Positions 1 to 10,957 of a stretch of DNA of 64,000 nucleotides are shown piece after piece. Each line of letters opens with the position of its first letter. Positions within the stretch are counted from its first letter, which is position 1. The position numbers and the translations under genes were made by a program. The notes under the pieces were generated by a model, which was not told the origin of the DNA, ran no database searches, and worked only from the letters and a program-made list of their open reading frames with translations. The stretch is from Eustoma russellianum (Eukaryota; Streptophyta; Magnoliopsida; Gentianales; Gentianaceae). The stretch is taken from the NCBI GenBank assembly GCA_036186865.1, contig AP025062.1, forward strand, positions 8,531,244 to 8,595,243, in the 5' to 3' direction.

Positions 1-165
1 TGAGAAAGTTGCCCTTCTAGTAAGAAAATTTAGAAGAATGGCAACTAGAAATAAAGCTCAAGCAAGAAAGTTCTTCAAAAGACCATCTAAAGAAAGGGAA
101 GCAAGTGAAAATTGTTATAGATGTGGTCGACCCGGTCATTTCATTGCCGATTGTCATGTAAAAGA
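1..165 (+). pseudogene. E2 gag, upstream piece (split by E1 insertion)
   Basis: This is the middle of a Ty1/copia Gag protein, read in one frame up to the E1 insertion. It carries a complete CCHC zinc knuckle (CYRCGRPGHFIADC), which binds retroelement RNA during packaging. The sequence is almost the same as residues of the E1 gag (about 2330-2495), so both belong to one family. The reading frame resumes at 9999 after E1, with the 5-bp target duplication AAAGA at 161-165 and 9999-10003. The gag start and the 5' LTR of this outer copy lie left of the window. Confidence 0.9.
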
Positions 166-1495
166 TGTTAGATTATAAAATGCTTTGATGATATAAAAAG
201 ATGTTTTTAAAAGAACTAAGATGGAATTTCACACCTTAAGATTGAAGCAAATTGAGAAAAACATGTGCGAGACGTAAATCTCTCATGGATCGGTTGAAGT
301 ATACATCAGCCCCTCAGGAGGCACATGATTCGTTTCGTGTGAAGCTTGGTATTTGTTTGAGCTCTCAAATCCACGTCATACACTCAACCAAGAGACGTGG
401 ATCGATCGACGTATAACTGAGAGACGTCAATCTCTCAGCTTAAGGTATGTCGATCGATCGACATACATCTGAGAGACGTCGATCTCTCAGCTAAGAGTAC
501 GTCGATTGATCGACGTACATCTGAGAGACATCGATCTCTCAGCATAATGACGTCGATCGATTGATGTCATTCTGAGAGACGTCGATCTCTTAGCCAGGCT
601 GACGTCGATCGATCGACGTCATTCTGAGAGACGTCGATCTCTCAGCTCTGGCATGTATATCGATCGACGTCTCCAGGATTCAAAAATTTTTAAACGTTGG
701 AACAAAATCCAAGGGAGATCTATGATATTTTCTCTCTCCAATCTTGCTCAAATTTCTTGTGGACTTTAACCCAACATACTACATGTTTCTTTGACTATTT
801 TAACCATGTCTAAGATTCTCTAGGGTGGCTATTCAAGATCATACTTTCAATAGAAGAGGTTTGGATGAAGCAATTACATACTTTCAACATCATCTAGCTT
901 CATTTTCCATTATTGTATAGTTCTCTCATACTTGTAAATTTGCTTAAAGCTTGTTTAGCTTTTCTTTGTTCTTCATTGTTGTATATTGAGAGAAAGTGAG
1001 TTAAGCACAAGACGAACCATAAATATTTGATCTCTTGCTTGTGCTTAGACTTGTGAGAAACTGTGAACCTTACTATATTTCTTCAACCCACTGTGAGAAG
1101 TTCTTGAGGGAAATTTTTGTTGAAGTTGTGAGGAAGCAAGAAGTTGTTCTTGCTAAGAGCTGTAGTTGCTGTAGTTGCACAAGTGTGTTTTGTGCAAGAA
1201 GTTGCTGTTGTTGTTGCTTACACTAAAGTGTTAGTGTAAGTATTGCTGTGGTTGTTCTTATTGTTCATAATAAGAAGAGTAGTTGTTGAAAATCCACTTT
1301 GGAAACAAAGTGGTAGTGGAGTAGAATCATTTACGATTCGAACCACTCTATATCCGGTGTACTCATTCACTACTTCTCATCTCCCATTCTTGCTCTGATT
1401 TTGAATATCCTTTTTGAGTTGAGCAAACGAGAAAATTCCGCAAAAGAGCCAAACACTCTATTCACCCCCCTCTAGAGTGTATTTCGGACCTAACA
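166..1495 (+). repeat. E1 5' LTR, promoter-deleted
   Basis: The LTR starts TGTTAGATTATAAAATG and ends CCTAACA just before the primer site. It holds an array of palindromes at 371-672. Against the 3' LTR it lacks about 97 bp at the junction near 840-853: the 3' copy reads on through a segment containing TATAAATAG (9348-9356), which is absent here. This 5' LTR therefore probably cannot start transcription at the usual place. A short Cys-rich ORF inside the LTR (1035-1226) comes from (TTG)-rich DNA and is not a gene. Confidence 0.9.
371..672. promoter_or_regulatory. LTR palindrome array (ACGTCGATCGATCGACGT / GAGAGACGTCGATCTCTC)
   Basis: Two different palindromic units alternate about every 60 bp: ACGTCGATCGATCGACGT-type and GAGAGACGTCGATCTCTC-type. 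Both contain an ACGT core, the kind of site bound by plant bZIP factors. The same array lies in the other LTRs of this family (about 8777-9080 and 16248-16400). A regulatory role is inferred. RNA hairpins are the alternative. Confidence 0.6.
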
Positions 1496-1497
1496 AT

Positions 1498-1510
1498 TGG
1501 TATCAGAGCC
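1498..1510 (+). other. E1 primer binding site (initiator tRNA-Met)
   Basis: TGGTATCAGAGCC lies two bases after the 5' LTR. It is the standard copia site complementary to the 3' end of initiator tRNA-Met, where minus-strand cDNA synthesis starts. Confidence 0.93.
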
Positions 1511-1558
1511 TAACCTTAATTGCTTGGCCTATCTTTGCAAGTAGCAAGGTTAAAGATC

Positions 1559-3283
1559 ATGGCAATGACAACCTCAACCTCAACCTCAACCTCTTCATCT
1601 CCTAAGCCTACTGCACTATTTTCCGGATCAAACACTAAAGCACCTATGTTTGATGCCCAAAATTATTCTTTGTGGAAATTTCGAATGATCAATCACTTGA
1701 AAGGCTGTGGATTTGATATATGGAGAGCCGTTGTCAAAGGAATTGAAGTTCCTATGATTACCAACTCAAAAGGAGAATCAATATTCAAAGATGAGGATGA
1801 CTACACCGATGAAGAAAAGATAAGATTTGCCATTAATGGCAAAGCATTTGATATTCTCTCAAGTGCTCTCACCACCACCGAGCTTATAAGACTTCAAGGT
1901 CTTGAAACAGCCCATGAGGCATGGAAAAGACTTGAAATGATACATGAAGGAACTGAGCAAGTAAGAATGGCCATACGACTTATGCTCATGAAGAAGTATG
2001 AGATGTTCGGAATGAAAAGCGGTGAAAAGATTGAGGAGGCAATCAATCGATTCACACGAATAGTGAATCAACTCTCCATGGTGGACAAGAAAATCTCAAA
2101 TGAAGACCTTGTCTCAAAACTTCTCAACTCTTTGCCAAGAGAATGGACACCCAAAGTCACCGCCATCATCGAATCAAAGAATCTCAAGACTCTTACCCTT
2201 GATGAGCTATCCGGTAATCTTCTTACTCATGAAATTCTTATTGATGAACAAAATAGGATGAACCCTATCAAGCCCACACAAACATTACACAAAGGATTGG
2301 TGGCAGAGTCCGATGAATCGGATGAGGAAGTTGCCCTTCTAGTAAGAAAATTTAGAAGAATGGCAACTAGAAATAAAGCTCATGCAAGAAAGTTCTTCAA
2401 AAGACCATCCAAAGAAATGGAAGCAAGTGAAAATTGCTATAGATGTGGTCGACCCGGTCATTTCATTGCCGACTACCACGTAAAAGAGCCGCAAAAGCAA
2501 GAGAAGAAGGTCTTTCCTCAAAAGAAGAAAGCCCTCAATGCGGAGGTAACCACGTGGGATGATCTTCTTTCGGAATCGGAAGGAGAAGAAAGTGAATATC
2601 AAGGTGTTGGACTTGTTGCAATGGTTGACAATTCAAAGATTCAACATACTTGTCTTATGGCAATTGAAGATGATCTTGAGGTAAATTCTAACCCCTCAAA
2701 TTTTCATGATGAAATAGGAGATTTGCAAGATGACTTTGAAAAATTGAATCTAGAATATAAGCATTTGAAGAAAGAGTTCAAGAAATGCATCTTAGAAAAT
2801 AAGAGCTTGCATGACAAGAATATTTTGATGTTTCAAGAGCATGACATCATACTCACCATGCATAAAACTGTAGCTCTTGAAAATGTAGAAATTAGAAAAG
2901 AATGTGAGAAACTAAAGTTAGATTTACAAAGACTAACAAATGGTAAAAACAATTTAGACATACTACTTGGAAATCAAAGAATTGGAAATGATAAATCCGG
3001 TTTAGGATTTAATTCATCATCTTCTTCTATTAAACCTAAGTCCTTAAAGAAAAAGGCAAATAATAGAAAAGCACAACAAAATTCATCACCTTTAAAACCA
3101 AAGCATGTACCCACTTGTTTTTATTGCAATAAACTAGGACACATGCAGAAAGCATGTAGAGCTAGATTTGGAAGCACATATGTTTGGAAGCCTAAGGGTC
3201 GACAAACTAACCTTAAAGGACCCAACCATCAAAGGGTACCAATGCATACATCTTTTGGTTTTGTAGGCTCTCAAGATAACTAG
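1559..3283 (+). CDS. E1 Gag (574 aa), first zinc knuckle damaged
   Basis: Gag forms the virus-like particle and packages the element RNA. I start it at the ATG at 1559 (MAMTTSTSTS), because the upstream extension uses a non-ATG codon. In order it has a copia gag N-terminal domain (roughly residues 30-230), an acidic linker, zinc knuckle 1 (about residue 295), a long coiled-coil-like region rich in Leu/Lys/Glu (about 385-475), and zinc knuckle 2 (CFYCNKLGHMQKAC). Knuckle 1 reads CYRCGRPGHFIADY: the last cysteine is tyrosine, whereas the sister copy at 1-165 keeps cysteine. The frame ends at a stop at 3281-3283. Pol opens in the +1 frame and overlaps this end. Confidence 0.9.
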   Translation: MAMTTSTSTSTSSSPKPTALFSGSNTKAPMFDAQNYSLWKFRMINHLKGCGFDIWRAVVKGIEVPMITNSKGESIFKDEDDYTDEEKIRFAINGKAFDILSSALTTTELIRLQGLETAHEAWKRLEMIHEGTEQVRMAIRLMLMKKYEMFGMKSGEKIEEAINRFTRIVNQLSMVDKKISNEDLVSKLLNSLPREWTPKVTAIIESKNLKTLTLDELSGNLLTHEILIDEQNRMNPIKPTQTLHKGLVAESDESDEEVALLVRKFRRMATRNKAHARKFFKRPSKEMEASENCYRCGRPGHFIADYHVKEPQKQEKKVFPQKKKALNAEVTTWDDLLSESEGEESEYQGVGLVAMVDNSKIQHTCLMAIEDDLEVNSNPSNFHDEIGDLQDDFEKLNLEYKHLKKEFKKCILENKSLHDKNILMFQEHDIILTMHKTVALENVEIRKECEKLKLDLQRLTNGKNNLDILLGNQRIGNDKSGLGFNSSSSSIKPKSLKKKANNRKAQQNSSPLKPKHVPTCFYCNKLGHMQKACRARFGSTYVWKPKGRQTNLKGPNHQRVPMHTSFGFVGSQDN

Positions 3284-3314
3284 AGTAGCCAAAGAAGAAG
3301 GAACCAAATGGCTT

Positions 3315-6300
3315 ATGGACAGCGGATGTTCAACGCACATGACCGGAGACAAAACATCGTTCACCAAGCTCAAGCTCCAAGATGGTGGAACGGTGTATTT
3401 TGGCAATGGGAAAGCCAAAATCCTTGGACATGGAGAAATTGGTAACTCTTCTTTTACTATTAATAATGTATTATATGTAGAAGGGCTTAAGTATAATTTG
3501 ATAAGTGTTAGCCAACTATGTGATGGTAATTTTCAAATTAAATTTGTGAAAAGAAAATGTGTTGTGAAAAAGAACGATAAGATTGTTTTTGAGGCTATAC
3601 GTAAAAATGATGTTTACAAATTTAGCACACATGATTTGATATCACAAAATGTTTCTTGCCTAGTTGCCAAAAATGATTTGACTCAACTATGGCATAGATG
3701 ACTTGGACATATTAGTTTTAAAAATTTCAAAGATATTTGCAAAAATGATAAAGTCCAAGGTCTTCCAAAATTAAATTTCGAAAATCACGGCTTATGTGAC
3801 ACTTGTCAAAAGACAAAACTTGTTAAAACAAGCTTCAAGCCCAAAAGTGAAATCTCCAGCACCAAACCCCTACAATTGCTTCATATGGATTTGTATGGGG
3901 ATATTGGTACGGAAAGTCTAAGTGGAAAACATTACACCTTTGTGGTGGTAGATGACTTCTCTAGGTACACTTGGGTAATGTTCTTAGCTAAAAAGAATGA
4001 TGCATGCCAAGAATTTATAAAGCTTTGTAAGAGATTAGAAAATCAAAGAGAGGACACAATTACGGAAATTAAAGTGATAGAGGTGGTGAGTTTGATGGAG
4101 AATTTCAAGAATTTTGTGTATCCAAGGGGTATGGACACAATTTCTCAGCTCCAAGAACTCCTCAACAAAATGGTGTTGCGGAAAGGAAGAATAGAACACT
4201 TCAAGAAATGAGTAGAGCCATGCTAAACGAATTTGACCTACCCAAATATTTTTGGGCCGAAGCGGTAAATACCGCTTGTCATGTGATGAATAGAGTTTAT
4301 TTGAGACCATTTCTCAAAAAGACTCCTTATGAGCTTTGGAAAGGTAGAGTACCAAATATTGGTTATTTCAAGGTATTTGGTTGTAAGTGCTGTATACTTA
4401 ACACCAAAGATAACTTGGATAAACTCGACTTCAAAGCGGATGAAGGAATCTTTATGGGTTATTCTCAAAATAGCAAGGCATTTAGAGTATATAATAAAAG
4501 AAGCATGAAAGTTGAAGAATCAATTCATGTAAAATTTAGTAAACTCAATGAGGATAAATCAAACATTAATGATGATGATGATGAAATAATTGAAGTAAGC
4601 CATATAGAGAAATTTGAGAATCCAAAAGGTAATATCGTTATTGACCTTAGGATTGATCCCCTTGAACCTAAGGTTGAAGATGAAGAAATAGAACGAGATA
4701 CCTCAAATTTACCGGATTCATATAATTATAGGAAAGATCACCCTAAAGAATTGATATTAGGTGAAACTAGCCAAGGCATAATGACTAGGAGAAAATTAAA
4801 TGAAAATGCTTTCATTTCACAAGTTGAACCTAAAAATATAAAGGAGGCAATAAATGATGAAGATTGGGTATTAGCTATTCAAGAAGAATTAAATCAATTT
4901 GAAAGAAGTGATGTTTGGGAATTAGTTGCTAAACCAAGTGATCATCCCGTAATTGGCACTAAATGGGTATTTAGAAACAAAATGGATGATAAAGGAAACA
5001 TCAATAGAAACAAAGCTAGGTTAGTAGCCCAGAGATATAGGCAAGAGGAAGGCATAGACTATGATGAGACCTTTGCCCCCGTAGCTAGGTTAGAAGCTAT
5101 TAGGATGCTATTAGCATATGCATGCTATAAGGATTTCAAACTATATCAAATGGATGTGAAATCCGCATTCTTGAATGGAATAATTCAAGAAGAGGTCTAT
5201 GTAGCTCAACCTCCAGGGTTTGAAAATCATGATTATCCAAATCATGTTTTCAAACTCAAAAAGGCCCTTTATGGACTTAAACAAGCTCCTAGGGCTTGGT
5301 ATGATAGATTAAGTAACTTCCTACTTGAGAATGAGTTTTCAAGAGGAAAAGTCGACACTACTCTTTTTATTAAAGAACAAAGAAACCATCAATTGCTTGT
5401 TCAAATTTATGTGGATGATATCATATTTGGTGCTACTAATGATTCTCTTTGTGAGCATTTTGCAAAATTGATGGAAGGAGAATTTGAAATGAGCATGATG
5501 GGCGAACTCAACTACTTTCTTGGTCTTCAAATCAAGCAAACTCAAGATGGAGTATATATATCTCAAACAAAGTATACTATGGATTTGCTCAAGAAGTACA
5601 AATTTGATGATGGAAGAAGTGTGAGCACTCCGATGAGCACAAGTACAAAGCTTGACAAAGACGAAAAAGGAAAGCCGGTTGAGGTGACAAAATATAGGGG
5701 TATGATTGGTAGTTTACTTTATTTAACTTCTAGTAGGCCGGATATTTTGCATGCTATGTGCTTATGTGCTAGATTTCAAGGTATGCATAAGGAATCACAT
5801 TTAGTTGCTGTTAAACGTATCTTTAAGTATTTAAAAGGAACCTTAAACTTTGGATTGTTTTATCCCAAAAATGGTTGTTTTAAGAGGATAGAGTGACTCT
5901 GACTATGCCGGAAGTCTTGTTGATAGGAAAAGCACCTCCGAGACGTGTCAATTCCTTGGGGATCGCTTGGTTTCTTGGTTCTCCAAGAAACAAAATAGTG
6001 TGTCACTTTCAACGGCGGAATCCGAATATGTATCGGCCGCTTCATGTTATGCACAACTACTTTGGATGACAAACACATTGAATGATTACAATGTTAAGTT
6101 TGATAAAGTTCCCATTCTATGTGGCAACACATCTGCCATAAGTATAGCACAAAATCCGGTTCAACATAGTAGAACCAAACACATTGAAGTGAGGCATCAC
6201 TTCATAAGAGATTGCATTCAAAAAGGATTGGTATGCATTGAGTTTGTTCCAACAAATGATCAACTGGCGGATATCTTTACCAAATCCCTTCCCACTGAGA

Positions 6301-6347
6301 CATTCGAATCAATTAGAACAAGATTAGGGATGATAAACATCATTTAA
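3315..6347 (+). pseudogene. E1 Pol (protease-integrase-RT-RNase H), broken
   Basis: The polyprotein has an aspartic protease (WLMDSGCSTHM; the frame is open upstream of 3315, overlapping gag), an integrase (zinc region, then a DDE core), an RT with YVDDIIFG, and an RNase H ending at 6347. Three breaks against the E2 copy are visible: CGA to TGA at about 3699-3701, just before the integrase LGHISF motif; a 1-base loss near 4069 at the DRG motif of the integrase core; and a 5-base loss near 5880 between RT and RNase H. Frame 0, then 2, then 0 follows these changes exactly. It cannot make active enzymes. Confidence 0.93.
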
Positions 6348-6379
6348 AGGGATAAAAATTGAAAATCTCAAAAATAGGT

Positions 6380-6506
6380 ATACGTCGAACGATCGACGTA
6401 TCAAAACAAGAGATCGACGTACGTCGATCTCTGACATCGATTGATCGACGTACGTTGATCTCAGACGTCAATCGATCGACGTCGTCAAAATCTGCAGCTA
6501 TAAAAT
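6380..6506 (+). promoter_or_regulatory. Putative internal promoter before E1 ORF3
   Basis: The spacer after pol holds the same CGATCGACGT/GAGATCGACG palindrome family as the LTR (6380-6486), followed by TATAAAAT at 6499-6506. ORF3 starts 220 bp further on. The arrangement copies the LTR logic (palindromes, then TATA) and is repeated in E2. The promoter role is inferred from motif order only. Confidence 0.5.
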
Positions 6507-6725
6507 ATGTCAAAAACGCGAATTCCTTCTCATTTGCAAACACCTTTCACCAAGCGAAACCCTACAAAGCAGGCGCCTCCCCTCTCCAAAATCATTTATC
6601 TCTTCAAGTTCATCTCTAAATCAAGATCTAACTCATCTCTGCTTTTGATTCTTGAGTTCCTCTCTTGAATTCCTCAATTTCAACCTAAAACTCTAAATCT
6701 TTCAAGCCCTAAATATCTCAAAAAC

Positions 6726-7991
6726 ATGTCTTCTAGGAGCAAAAATACAACCAAGTGGCCAAGATCCTCTAGGGGTGGATGAGAAGGTTCAAGCACCTCT
6801 TCTCAAGGTCAAACATCTCAACCTCAAAGAAAGAAATCTATGGATGAGAGTCAAGCACAAGTGCTAGCCACAATTAGGAGTAAGTTGACTCTCTCAAATT
6901 TCCCTTGGATCAAAGCCAAAGATGCCAAAGATGCTTTGGAGGAACCCCTAATCCCCGGGCACTTAAGTTACATCTCTAGACATGCTCAAAAGTTATTTGA
7001 TAAATGGGAAGATGATGATAGACCCACTATCCCACTCAAATTGCTTAGAATAAATGATATTCTAAGCAATGATGAACTAAGTCCCATCATTGAATGGTTA
7101 GATGTTCAAGAGTGGAGAAATATTTGGAATGAGAATGAGATGCTCAAAATGTCCACTAAATATACTAGGCTTTTTTATGCGAATTTATGGATTGAATACA
7201 TAAATGGCCTTCCCTTAGCTCTACATTCAGTTATTGATGGACACCATGTGAAATGGAAAGTTGAAAAAATTTGTAGCTTGATTGGTGTACCCAACGAAGG
7301 GTACTATGAGTTTGATGCATGGAAATGAGATACGGCTAGGTGGAAAGTCTCTGAAGATGAAGTGAAAACTTTCTTAGGCTTCCATCCAAGTAAAAACACA
7401 AATGACATGCCTTTAGTTTATCGTACCCTTCTTGCCATTGTTACATTCTGCATCAATGGTAAATCTGCAAAATTGCCAAGTAACCTTGACTTCTACATAG
7501 CATACCGAATAGTTAACCGTGACAAGGTTAACTTTGGAGATCCTTTTATGACAAATGTTGTCGAAGCCGCAACCAAACAAAACAAAGCCCTTCCCTATAG
7601 TAACCTTATCTATAGGATGCTTGTGAAGTCGGGTATTTTTGTGGATGACACGGATGTTGACAACATAACGCACAAAGACTTCTATGATAAAGTCAACATC
7701 CAACAAATACTGAAATCTAGAAAAGAAGCGATGAGGAGAGAACACGAGGAGGAAGCAAGGGAAGAAGAAGACTTTCCGGATGAGGCACCCATTCCTGAAC
7801 CGGATACTCAACAAGCACCAAGTAGCTTGAGCTCCAATGTCCCAGAACTTCAAGCTCAAGTTACTAGTCTTCAGCAGGAGGTTGGTGAGCTAAAGGGCAA
7901 AATGTCCATGCATGAGTCAAGGTTTGCAAAGCTCAAGTCAAAGATGAAAGCTTGCATTCCTGGCATCACATTCTCTTCAGACGAAGACTAA
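6726..7991 (+). pseudogene. E1 ORF3 (env-position protein), two stops
   Basis: This copy is colinear with the intact 421-aa ORF3 of E2. Two point changes break it: codon 19 is TGA (6780-6782, where E2 has GGA), and a Trp codon became TGA at 7326-7328. The rest reads well (6840-7328 and 7362-7991), ending in the same coiled-coil tail. The domain resembles the uncharacterised plant transposon protein family found in the third ORF of Sirevirus and Athila elements (Pfam 'putative plant transposon protein'). Its function is unknown. Confidence 0.88.
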
Positions 7992-8571
7992 GGTGTTTGT
8001 TTTAGCATGTTTCTTGTTCTAGCTTAGTATTCGCTGTTGGTTGTAAAACTTGGATGTGTCTTTGAATTTAATAAAGTATTGTTGCTTATTTTTTGATGTT
8101 TTCAAAAATGGGGAGAAAATGGCTATTGTTGCTTAAGTAGATTAAGTGGCTTATTTGCTGGCTTATTTGTTGCTTACGTGGTTTATTTGTTGATTAAGTG
8201 GCTTATTGGCTTATTTGTTAAAATGGTTTATTGCATAATGAGATTGTTTGATAGCTGGCAAAATGAGGTAAGTTTGGAATTGGAATCTCTGTTAATTGTT
8301 GGTAAAATGAAAATGAGCATGAAAAGTTATTGATGCATTTTTGAGAAAGCTGGGTTGTTGATAAATGTTTGTTTGAGGGGGAGCAAATTTCAAAGAAAAG
8401 TATTTTGGTTGAAACTGCAAAATATTGTTCACGTTGACCACTACGGAAGGTATAAAGTGCATACACTTAGGGGAGATTGATATGTTTCAAGTTTGAAACA
8501 TTCAAATAGTTAAAATGAAGCAAAAACATCTTTTAGAATCTTGGTTTTGAAATCATCAAAAAGGAAGAGAT
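7992..8571 (+). other. E1 3' untranslated region with repeated polypurine tracts
   Basis: This noncoding stretch is rich in TTGCTTATTTG-like repeats (8090-8220). It has purine tracts at about 8376 (GAGGGGGAG), 8468 (AGGGGAGA) and the one next to the LTR (AAGGAAGAGA, 8561-8570). The last is degenerate compared with AAAAAGGGGGAGA in E2. Multiple polypurine tracts are a known Sirevirus trait. Confidence 0.7.
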
Positions 8572-9998
8572 TGTTAGATTATAAAATGTTTTGATGATAT
8601 AAAAAGATGTTTTTAAAAGAACTAAGATGGAATTTCACACTTTAAGATTGAAGCAAATTGAGAAAAACATGTGCGAGACGTAAATCTCTCATGGATCGGT
8701 TGAAGTATACATCAGCCCCTCAGGAGGCACATGGTTCGTTTCGTGTGAAGCTTGGTAAATGTTTGAGCTCTCAAATCCACGTCATACTCTCAACCAAGAG
8801 ACGTGGATCGATCGACGTATAACTGAGAGACGTCGATCTCTCAGCTTAAGGTATGTCGACCGATCGACATACATCTGAGAGACGTCGATCTGTCAGCTAA
8901 GAGTACGTCGATCGATCGACGTACATCTGAGAGACGTCGATCTCTCAGCCTAATGACGTCGATCTATCGACGTCATTCTGAGAGACGTCGATCTCTCAGC
9001 CAGGCTGACGTCGATCGATTGACGTCATTCTGAGAGACGTCGATCTCTCAGCTCTGGCACGTAGATCGATCGATGTCTCCAGGATTCAAAAATTTTCAAA
9101 CGCTGGAACAAAATCCAAGGAAGATCTATGATATTTTCTCTCTCCAATCTTGCTCAAATTTCTTGTGGACTTTAACCCAACATACTACATGCTTCCTTGA
9201 CTATTTTAACCATGTCTAAGATTCTCTAGGGTGGCTATTCAAGATCAAATTATTCCATAGGGTGGCTAAAGACTATTTGGGCACTATCTTGACATTTTTG
9301 AAGATGAAGACTTGGTGGAGAGCCTGAAAAACGTGGTCAACTTTATCTATAAATAGAAGAGGCTTGGATGAAGCAATTACACACTTTCAACATCATCTAG
9401 CTTCATTTTCCATTGTTGTATAGTTCTCTCATACTTGTAAATTTGCTTGAAGCTTGTTTAGCTTTTCTTTGTTCTTCATTGTTGTATATTGAGAGAAAGT
9501 GAGTCAAGCACAAGAGGAACCATAAATATTTGATCTCTTGCTTGTGCTTAGACTTGTGAGAAAGTGTGAACCTTACTATATTTCTTCAACCCACTGTGAG
9601 AAGTTCTTGAGGGAAATTTTTGTTGAAGTTGTGAGGAAGCAAGAAGTTGTTCTTGCTAAGAGCTGTAGTTGCTGTAGTTGCACAAGTATGTTTTGTGCAA
9701 GAAGTTGTTGTTGTTGTTGCTTACACTAAAGTGTTAGTGTAAGTATTGCTGTGGTTATTCTTATTGTTCATAATAAGAAGAGTAGTTGTTGAAAATCCAC
9801 TTTGGAAACAAAGTGGTAGTGGAGTAGAATCATTAACGATTCGAACCACTCTATATCCGGTGTACTCATTCACTACTTCTCATCTCCCATTCTTGCTCTG
9901 ATTTTGAATATCCTTTTTGAGTTGAGCAAACGAGAAAATTCCGCAAAAGAGCCAAACAGTCTATTCACCCCTCTCTAGAGTGTATTTCAGACCTAACA
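8572..9998 (+). repeat. E1 3' LTR
   Basis: TGTTAGATT...CCTAACA, 1427 bp. It keeps the palindrome array (about 8777-9080) and the TATA box TATAAATAG at 9348-9356, both in the usual U3 position. Substitutions against the 5' LTR are scattered along its length, so the insertion is not recent. It is followed by the target duplication AAAGA. Confidence 0.92.
9348..9356 (+). promoter_or_regulatory. TATA box of E1 3' LTR
   Basis: TATAAATAG in the sequence TATCTATAAATAGAAG. The same site occurs in the E2 3' LTR at 16665-16673. It is missing from the E1 5' LTR. Confidence 0.7.
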
Positions 9999-10957
9999 AA
10001 AGAGCTGCAAAAGCAAGAGAAGAAGGTCTTTCCTCAAAAGAAGAAAGCCCTCAATGCGGAGGTAACCACGTGGGATGATCTTCTTTCAGAATCGGAAGGA
10101 GAAGAAAGTGAAGATCAAGGTGTTGGACTTGTTGCAATGGTTGACAATTCAAAGATTCAACATACTTGTCTTATGGCAATTGAAAATGATCTTGAGGTAA
10201 ATTCTAACCCTTCAAATTTTCATGATGAAATAGGAGATTTGCAAGATGATTTTGAGAAATTGAATCTAAAATATAAGCATTTGAAGAAAGAGTTCAAGAA
10301 ATGCATCTTAGAGAATAAGAGCTTGCATGACAAGAATATTTTGATGTTTCAAGAGCATGACATCATACTCACCATGCTAAAACCGTAGCTCTTGAAAATG
10401 TAGAAATTAGAAAAGAATGTGAAAAACTAAAGTTAGACCTACAAATACTAACAAATGATAAAAACAATTTAGACATACTACTTGGAAATCAAAGAATTGG
10501 AAATGATAAATCCGGTTTAGGATTTAACTCATCACTTTCGTCTATAAAACCCAAGGCCTTAAAGAAAAGGGCAAATAATAGAAAAGCACAGCAAAATTCA
10601 TCACCTTCAAAACCAAAGCATGTACCCACTTGTTTTTATTGCAACAAACTAGGACATGTGAAGAAAGCATGTAGAGCTAGATTTAGAAGCACATATGTTT
10701 GGAAGCCTAAGGGTCGACAAACTAACCCTAAAGGACCCAACCGTCAAAGGGTACCAATGCATATATCTTTTGGTTTTATAGGCTCTCAAGATAAATGGAG
10801 TAGCCAAAGAAGAAGGAACCAAATGGCTTATGGACAGTGGATGTTCAACACACATGACCAGAGACAAAACGTTGTTCACCAAGCTCAAGCTCCAAGATGG
10901 TGGAACGGTGCATTTTGGCAATGGGAGAGCCAAAATCCTTGGACATGGAGAAATTAG
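9999..10957 (+). pseudogene. E2 gag, downstream piece
   Basis: Gag resumes at VKELQKQEKK, exactly where 1-165 stops. The acidic/coiled-coil part is open to about 10377, where a lost base (ATGCTAAAACCG against ATGCATAAAACTG in E1) shifts the frame and ends it at 10388. The proper frame then continues to knuckle 2 (CFYCNKLGHVKKAC, around 10636-10680). The normal gag stop (GATAAC TAG in E1) is changed to GATAAATGG, so the frame runs on to 10957 through the start of pol. Confidence 0.85.

Larger units (their letters stand above)
166..9998 (+). mobile_element. E1: complete Sirevirus-type Ty1/copia element nested in a sister copy
   Basis: This is a 9833-bp LTR retrotransposon with TG...CA ended LTRs (166-1495 and 8572-9998), a tRNA-Met primer site, gag, pol in PR-IN-RT-RNaseH order, a third ORF after pol, and a purine-rich tract before the 3' LTR. 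It is flanked by the perfect 5-bp duplication AAAGA. The order integrase before reverse transcriptase marks Ty1/copia. The long gag, third ORF, 1.3-1.4-kb LTRs and repeated GGGGGA-type tracts fit the Sirevirus (SIRE/Maximus) lineage. It is inserted inside the gag of E2, a copy of the same family. It is dead: pol and ORF3 have stops and frameshifts, and the 5' LTR lacks its TATA box. Confidence 0.93.

Noticed and set aside
1035..1226. Small Cys-rich peptide gene (and its copy at 9538-9729)
   Set aside because: It lies in the LTR R-U5 region, comes from TGT/TTG-rich sequence, starts with a non-ATG codon and has no secretion signal.
1498..1510. tRNA gene
   Set aside because: Only the primer site matching the 3' end of tRNA-Met is present, here and at the other elements; no cloverleaf follows.
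10658..10957. Separate 99-aa protein
   Set aside because: It is the gag end of E2 running on through a lost stop into the out-of-frame start of pol.
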